Positions 59,087 through 64,000 of a DNA stretch of 64,000 nucleotides are shown here, piece after piece. The DNA is taken from the NCBI GenBank assembly GCA_018340375.1, contig JAFFJZ010000016.1:4967372-5031371 (forward strand). The letters are read 5' to 3'. Position numbers and translations under genes: made by a program. The first letter of the stretch is position 1. The number at the start of each line of letters is the position of its first letter. The notes under the pieces were generated by a model. That model was not told the DNA's origin, ran no database searches, and saw only the letters and a program-made list of their open reading frames with translations. The stretch is from Gonatopus flavifemur (taxonomy: Eukaryota > Arthropoda > Insecta > Hymenoptera > Dryinidae).

Positions 59087-59969
59087 AAAAACTTCATAAA
59101 CAAGAGAGTTTCACTGATTTTATATTTATCTCTGTACATTCAAAACGACACAAAACCGTTGATGAGTTCAGATTGGAGTGAATGAGGTTGGTTAGGTTAC
59201 AAATAAAAAAGAATCAGGTCGCCCCGGAAACATCCACAGTCACTATTCAATTGAAACTTCAGGGCAGAAGTTTATATGATTAATAAGAATGAATTCAAAT
59301 CCTGAGTGAATTGGAATCAGAGAATAACATTTAGAATCAGAGGATATTTGATTTCTGGAAGTGATCTTCACTGATAATGATACAGAAAATTACGGCAGGA
59401 TGAATTATTCATTAGCATAAAATATTATTACACAATGTTGGCGTAGTGTTGTATTTATACACGATGGTAGCGGGTGGACGTGCGAGATCTTAGCACTCAA
59501 ACCGCTCTGTAATTTCGAGGGATCTTCTTATCCCATTTCTTCATCTGTATGATTTTGAAACTAAAGAATCAAGCTTTCGATTTATCAAGGTTTCATCAAT
59601 ATGAAAAGGGGCACAGTGACCGAAAAATGCAAAAATACTTTTAAAAATCGAATTTCTATGTCAAATATTCCTTCTGCATGAATGAAAGTATTTTTATCGT
59701 AAAATTCAGGAAAAATCCTGACAATATCAATAATGACATATTTTCATTAAATGGAATTAATGAGGATGATGATTTTTCGAAAAAACGCAGATCAAAGAGA
59801 TCTTGAAAATTTAAACCCCTGTACCACGAAAACCTGACTTCCTAGAAATCTGGTGTTAACACAATTTGAAGAGGGTCACTGGTACAACAAATTCACGGGA
59901 TTTCATCAACATTGATGAGATTGAAATTTTCAGGTGAGAACACTTGGCGAATTTTACATATATGTTTCT

Positions 59970-61991
59970 TCAATGCATTGAGTCGGTATTTTATCATTCA
60001 CAACAGCGATACGATGATACTTCTCAATTATAGCTTTTGCAGAAATATAAGATCCAAGTTTTTTCAGACGATCTTCTCGATGTGTGACGTGATATCCCTC
60101 CGCTTCCTGGAGAATATAGAATTTTTCTTTCTTCCATAAAAATTCCTTTTTTTTTCCAAGCACATCTTTGATTACCTTTATAACACATCTTTGATTAGTT
60201 TTTTAACGATTTGCGTTTCTCTCGCGTAGTTTCTTTTTGTTAGTTTCATAATAATTCTTGCTGTTTTTATCAACTTGTTCCTTTTTTATTTCATTGCGGA
60301 ATTCCTTATTTCCAAAATTTCAGTGTTATTCAGTGCATCATATTTTTTCCTTTCCTCAAATATATCTGCTTTATGTATTCTGTACTCTGCCTTCGCTGTT
60401 TCTATCACTCTTTGCCCACGTGCTTTACGATATTTTTCATCCTCCGAAACGGAGTTTGATTTTCTCCGTTTCTGATCAACTGTTCCATGCTCATGGTCAC
60501 TTTTCTTTCGTTCATTTATTCTTCGTTGTTCTGTTTTATGAACAGCAACATCTTGTGAAATTCCATCACTTCCAGAGAAATTAATATGGTATTGCTGCTT
60601 TTCATGCTTGTTCTCCGATGATTTGGGAAGAATCAGCTGATTTGAGATGAATGTACGAAATGCAAAACAATGAATTATTTGGAGTTAGGGTGATTTGGCT
60701 GACATTTTCATGTCTCCCGCTTATTTCATAATGTATATGATTAGAAGACGTAGTTCGGCTGACAGCAAGATCTTCATTTGACATCAAAGTATTGTCTGGA
60801 AGAATTTCAAGTTGTTTCCAAAGTTTCTTCTGCCTCTGACTGGAATCAATTTTTTTCTTATGAACGAATCTCCTTTTTCGATTAATTTCGTCTCTATTTT
60901 TCTCATAAAAAGCTTACATCTGTGCCCTCTCCTCATCCATAGTAGTTCCCGTTCAAGAATGAGCATTGTCAACTTCTTCCTTCGGACATTTTTTGGGATA
61001 GATGCCATCTGCAGAAGGTATTCGAAATGAAGAAACAACAGCAGGCTATACATTTGTAGTGTTCAATGTTTGAATGCATTGAGTAAAATTGTCATAATTG
61101 ACACAATCATAATTTGGGGTGGAATTCCGATTGGAGGAAAACTCACTCATTTCCTGTTTGGAACCGTTTTGCTCAATGTTATGTACGTTATCAATATATA
61201 ACTGCAAATTTTCTCTATTAAATTTCACATTTTCAGTTTCAAGCTTATATTTGTTGAACAAATCAATAATTCCTCTCGTAGAACTGACAGAACATATCGA
61301 GTATTGACTTGTTTCCGCAAGATCATGATTTTCCTCAAATCTATTCATCGATGTGGAATAAACTGGTTGATTACTGCTGAAACCAGATATGATAGATTCA
61401 TATTCCTTTGTTCTGAAAGATTCGCAACCTTGCAGTTTTTTCTATTCACTTGTATCTGTTGTTTTTCATTTCCTATATTTGATGTAGACGATTCTGTCAA
61501 TTTCGTGACTGGGAAAGTGATCGATGGGTTTGTAATTCGAATGACACATGGAGAATGTTCAATACAATTTCTTAAGAGCATCTGTAATAAGTGAGGACGC
61601 ATCAATCCAACATCGTACTTGATATCTTCTGCACGTTTGTGGAACAATAACGGGACTGCAAGAGCTATTGCAAATACATCACAGTCCTGACCGTTCGGTT
61701 CGGGTTGCACTTGTGGGAATTTGATCTGCCTCTCGAAAGAATAAGAGGGATATAATTGTTTGAGGAAAGTTTCATAATGCACATGTAACTGTTTTGATTT
61801 GAGTGAATCGTAAATGCAAACCCCTAGAAACTCCAACACAGTAAAAAATAACGTCAAATCCCAGAAACCATACAAACGTTTTACAATAACGCTTGGAAGA
61901 AAATCCTTGAAGAAAATACTTCACTCTTTCCGGAAGATTACTTGATATCAAGAGACGCGGTAGCGTCTCGACGCCAAGTACAGGAAAACCC
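59970..61991 (-). pseudogene. Decayed gene with Ulp1-like (C48) cysteine-protease segment
   Basis: After a splice-acceptor-like tract (pyrimidines plus CAG near 61992), the frame 61875-61345 contains CIYDSLKSKQLH, QLYPSYSFERQI, FPQVQPEPNGQDCDVFAIA and LMRPHLLQMLLRNCIEH. The IYDSL Asp, the Gln upstream and the Cys of QDCxVF match Ulp1/SENP-type proteases, although Asp replaces the usual Gly after Cys. The catalytic His (HW) was not found in frame. Downstream, in other frames, are an Asn-rich stretch (61348-61046), a basic segment (LLWMRRGHRCKLFMRKIETK) and a Lys/Arg/Glu coil (DEKYRKARGQRVIETAKAEY, about 60420). Ulp1 segments occur in several large DNA transposons; which one is undecided. The 55874-59958 element cuts its 3' side. 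Confidence 0.55.
61950..61976. repeat. Short hairpin
   Basis: AGACGC GGTA GCGTCT, a perfect 6 bp stem with tetraloop, lies within the 5' part of the Ulp1-like remnant. It may be chance. Confidence 0.5.
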
Positions 61992-61999
61992 TGAAAGAA

Positions 62000-62600
62000 A
62001 AAAAAAATGAAAAAGCATAAGTCGTGCGCTACCGTGTATCTTTACTCGAAAACCAAGATTTTCTATAGTCAAAAAATCTTTATTCAAATTTTCATGCGAT
62101 CAAAACATCAAGATTTCTCTATCATCATCAGGATCGGTTTCTTCAATCACGGAGATTTGTTAATCCTCAAGGCAGTTCTTCCAATGCTAGAGACATTATA
62201 ATCCAAACATCCAATAGCGTGCATTTCAGTGTAGTGTGGTCTATACATCGACAAAACATAAACAAATAACCTGTCAATGAGGCGATGTGTTGATAGGTTA
62301 TTATAATATTAAAAGAATAATTGAAAAATGGATGAATTGTGAATTGCAGGTCATACTACATTACAGGTATTACAGGTCATTATAACAACAATCGAACGCA
62401 CACAAATAACCTGGAATTATATATACTTTTATATATGACTTGAAAAAAATTCATGAATGGATTAATGAATAAATGATGGAGTGGTTATTTGTAAAAAAAA
62501 AACAGAAAAAGTTTGAGGAAGGTATGAATAAATCTATTTGCTGCATTCAGGAAATTGCTATATACACAGGTAAGCTCTGTATGATGTATTATTCATAAAA
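62000..62600. other. No gene recognised
   Basis: AT-rich spacer between the Ulp1-like remnant and the satellite. ATTACAGGTCAT occurs twice near 62350-62390. Nothing else. Confidence 0.4.
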
Positions 62601-64000
62601 TACAATATTCCTTTACAGACAACAGCTCAGCAGAAATACCGTAATGAACAGTTTGCTACTGTTGGTTCTTACCACCAGAACCACAGGCTGATGATCAAAT
62701 GAATCATACAAGGTCTAGTCGAAAATAATGATTCAAATTCATGCATTACTTTTTAGGTGAAATCTTATCGGATATACCATAACCCCCTTACAAACAATCT
62801 ACTATCAGGTTCTCCTGCTAGAGTCGTTGGAAAATGATCAAATGGATCATATCGAGCATGCTCAAGGGAAAAGATTCAAGTTTATTTGCAATTCCTCCAC
62901 ATACCAGGAAGTCAGAGATATATCATAAGTTCTGACGGACAGTCAACTACTGGAGCCTTCCGAAGTAGCTGATCAAAACCAGATGACCAGCTACTTCGGA
63001 AGGCTCCACTGTCGATTTCTCTAATTAGGATCATAGGCAATCGACGAAAAAGATCATACCGAGCCTGCTCAAGGGTGATTATTGAAGTTTATTTGCTATT
63101 TTTTTACAGGCAAAAGTATAATGGATATACCATAATCTCTAATGAAATCCACTATTCTGCAATCAGAATCGTGAACAAATAATGAAACAGAATAGTGAAT
63201 AGATAATGAATGTGAATTCAATTATAGCAAGTTTGAAAAACATTAGAAAATAAGGTTAGTCACCGAGCACTTCAGGTATACTAGAATATGACATCCTGAA
63301 TCAAAATTATGAACTATGTACAAAATGGTTTCCCTAGATTCTTTGAGTGAAATTACAGGTGGATCAAGAAAAAGTAGAAAGGATGCAGGTATACTATTCA
63401 TCTGTATGTTACTTACCACCACGATCACTATCATCAGGTAGCGTAGGAGAAAAATGAAGATAAGGCAAAAGTGCAGTGGATATACAAGTCCTTGCGTTGA
63501 ATAATACCACTATCAGATTCTTCCAACGGAATCATAGGTGGATGAAGAGAAAGCAAAAAGGATGTAAATGTATCATACATCTTTATGTTATGTACCACAA
63601 TAATCAATGTCATCGGATAGCGTCATAGGAAAATGAAGAAAAGGCAGAAGTGCAGTGGATATACCAGTCCTTGCATTGAATAATACCACTATCAGATTCT
63701 TCCAACGGAATCATAGGTAGATGAAGGAAAAGCAAGAAGGATGCATGTCACCATACATCTTTATGTTACGTACCAGAATGATCAATGTCATTAGGCAGTG
63801 TCATGAGAAAATGAAGAAAAGGCAGAAGTGCAGTGGATATACAAGTCCTTGCATTGAATAATACCGCTATCAGATTCTTCCAACAGAATCATAGGTGGAT
63901 GAAGAGAAAGCAAAAAGGATGTAGATGTACCATACATCTGTACGTTAAATCCTACCATTATCATTAGGTAGCGTTGAAGGAAAATGCAGAAAAGATAGGA
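62600..64000 (+). repeat. Tandem satellite, unit about 178 bp, runs off right edge
   Basis: GTGGATATAC-type anchors lie at 62770, 63123, 63478, 63657 and 63835, steps of 353, 355, 179 and 178. The last copies are well conserved (CCTTGCNTTGAATAATACCN and CTATCAGATTCTTCCAACNG recur); the left ones are diverged and look dimeric. This decay gradient towards the left is typical of an array edge. Confidence 0.88.
62951..63008. repeat. Perfect 20 bp stem, 18 base loop hairpin
   Basis: TGGAGCCTTCCGAAGTAGCT at 62951-62970 is exactly complementary to 62989-63008. It lies in the diverged part of the satellite and is absent from the conserved units. Confidence 0.92.

Larger units (their letters stand above)
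55874..59958 (-). mobile_element. 4.1 kb DNA transposon of unassigned family, about 440 bp inverted repeats
   Basis: 55874-56315 is the reverse complement of 59515-59958, with about 97% identity over a hand-checked 170-base stretch. Shared landmarks are GTAAAATTCGCCAAGTGTTC, CAGGTTTTCGTGGTACAGGG and AAAGGGGCACAGTGACC. A TATATG-like sequence borders both ends, so a target duplication of about 6-7 bp is possible but not certain. A decayed transposase fills the minus strand. A smaller palindromic element is inserted at 58540-58738. Confidence 0.82.

Noticed and set aside
1..64000. Endogenous virus, polydnavirus segment or Polinton
   Set aside because: No capsid, polymerase B, integrase of that type or viral envelope motifs were seen. 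The Ulp1-like piece alone is not enough, since several transposon groups carry one.

Overview
This window looks like a eukaryotic, AT-rich, intergenic or heterochromatic segment from an arthropod, most likely an insect. I infer a hymenopteran mainly from the purine-rich LINE, which resembles elements I recall from ants and parasitoid wasps. No ordinary host gene was recognised. Almost everything that can be identified is a transposable element, a broken element, a palindromic non-autonomous element (MITE-like) or a tandem repeat. Protein-level recognition comes from motifs and memory of families; no search was run.

Layout. 1-866: N-terminal part of a THAP-domain protein on the minus strand, cut by the window edge. 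1747-12096: a very large foldback. Its two arms carry tRNA-like sequences, and its loop holds inverted arrays of a 141-142 bp tandem unit. The right arm was split by a decayed 4.8 kb non-LTR retrotransposon (6651-11465) and by a 134 bp MITE with TAA target duplications. 12.9-13.2 kb: a tRNA-headed hairpin repeat. 14327-15623: a full-length but broken mariner. 17562-19658: a decayed multi-copy-type gene of unassigned function. 21.2-25.2 kb: palindromic elements, a possible gypsy primer-binding site, a broken tnp2/CACTA-like transposase and a hAT-type MITE (8 bp target duplication) nested in an older palindrome. 31238-32909: a Tc1-like element with a nearly full open transposase frame. 34-40 kb: palindromes and a second foldback built of about 180 bp units.

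41330-48150 is the clearest nest. A pogo-like element with its own terminal repeats and two small introns carries a 768 bp solo LTR inside the transposase frame and a 2.06 kb mariner-related element (D,D41D-type spacing, 373 bp terminal repeats) between exons. A hAT-type MITE lies just outside its right end. 53332-54369 is an internally deleted second mariner. 55874-59958 is a 4.1 kb element with about 440 bp inverted repeats and a decayed DDE-like transposase of a family I cannot name; it appears to sit inside an older decayed gene with a Ulp1-like (C48) protease segment. From about 62.6 kb to the right edge is a tandem satellite with a unit near 178 bp.

The coding remnants do not form a pathway. 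They record successive waves of insertion, and the order can be read from the nesting: pogo before solo LTR and D,D41D element; old palindrome before hAT MITE; foldback before LINE.
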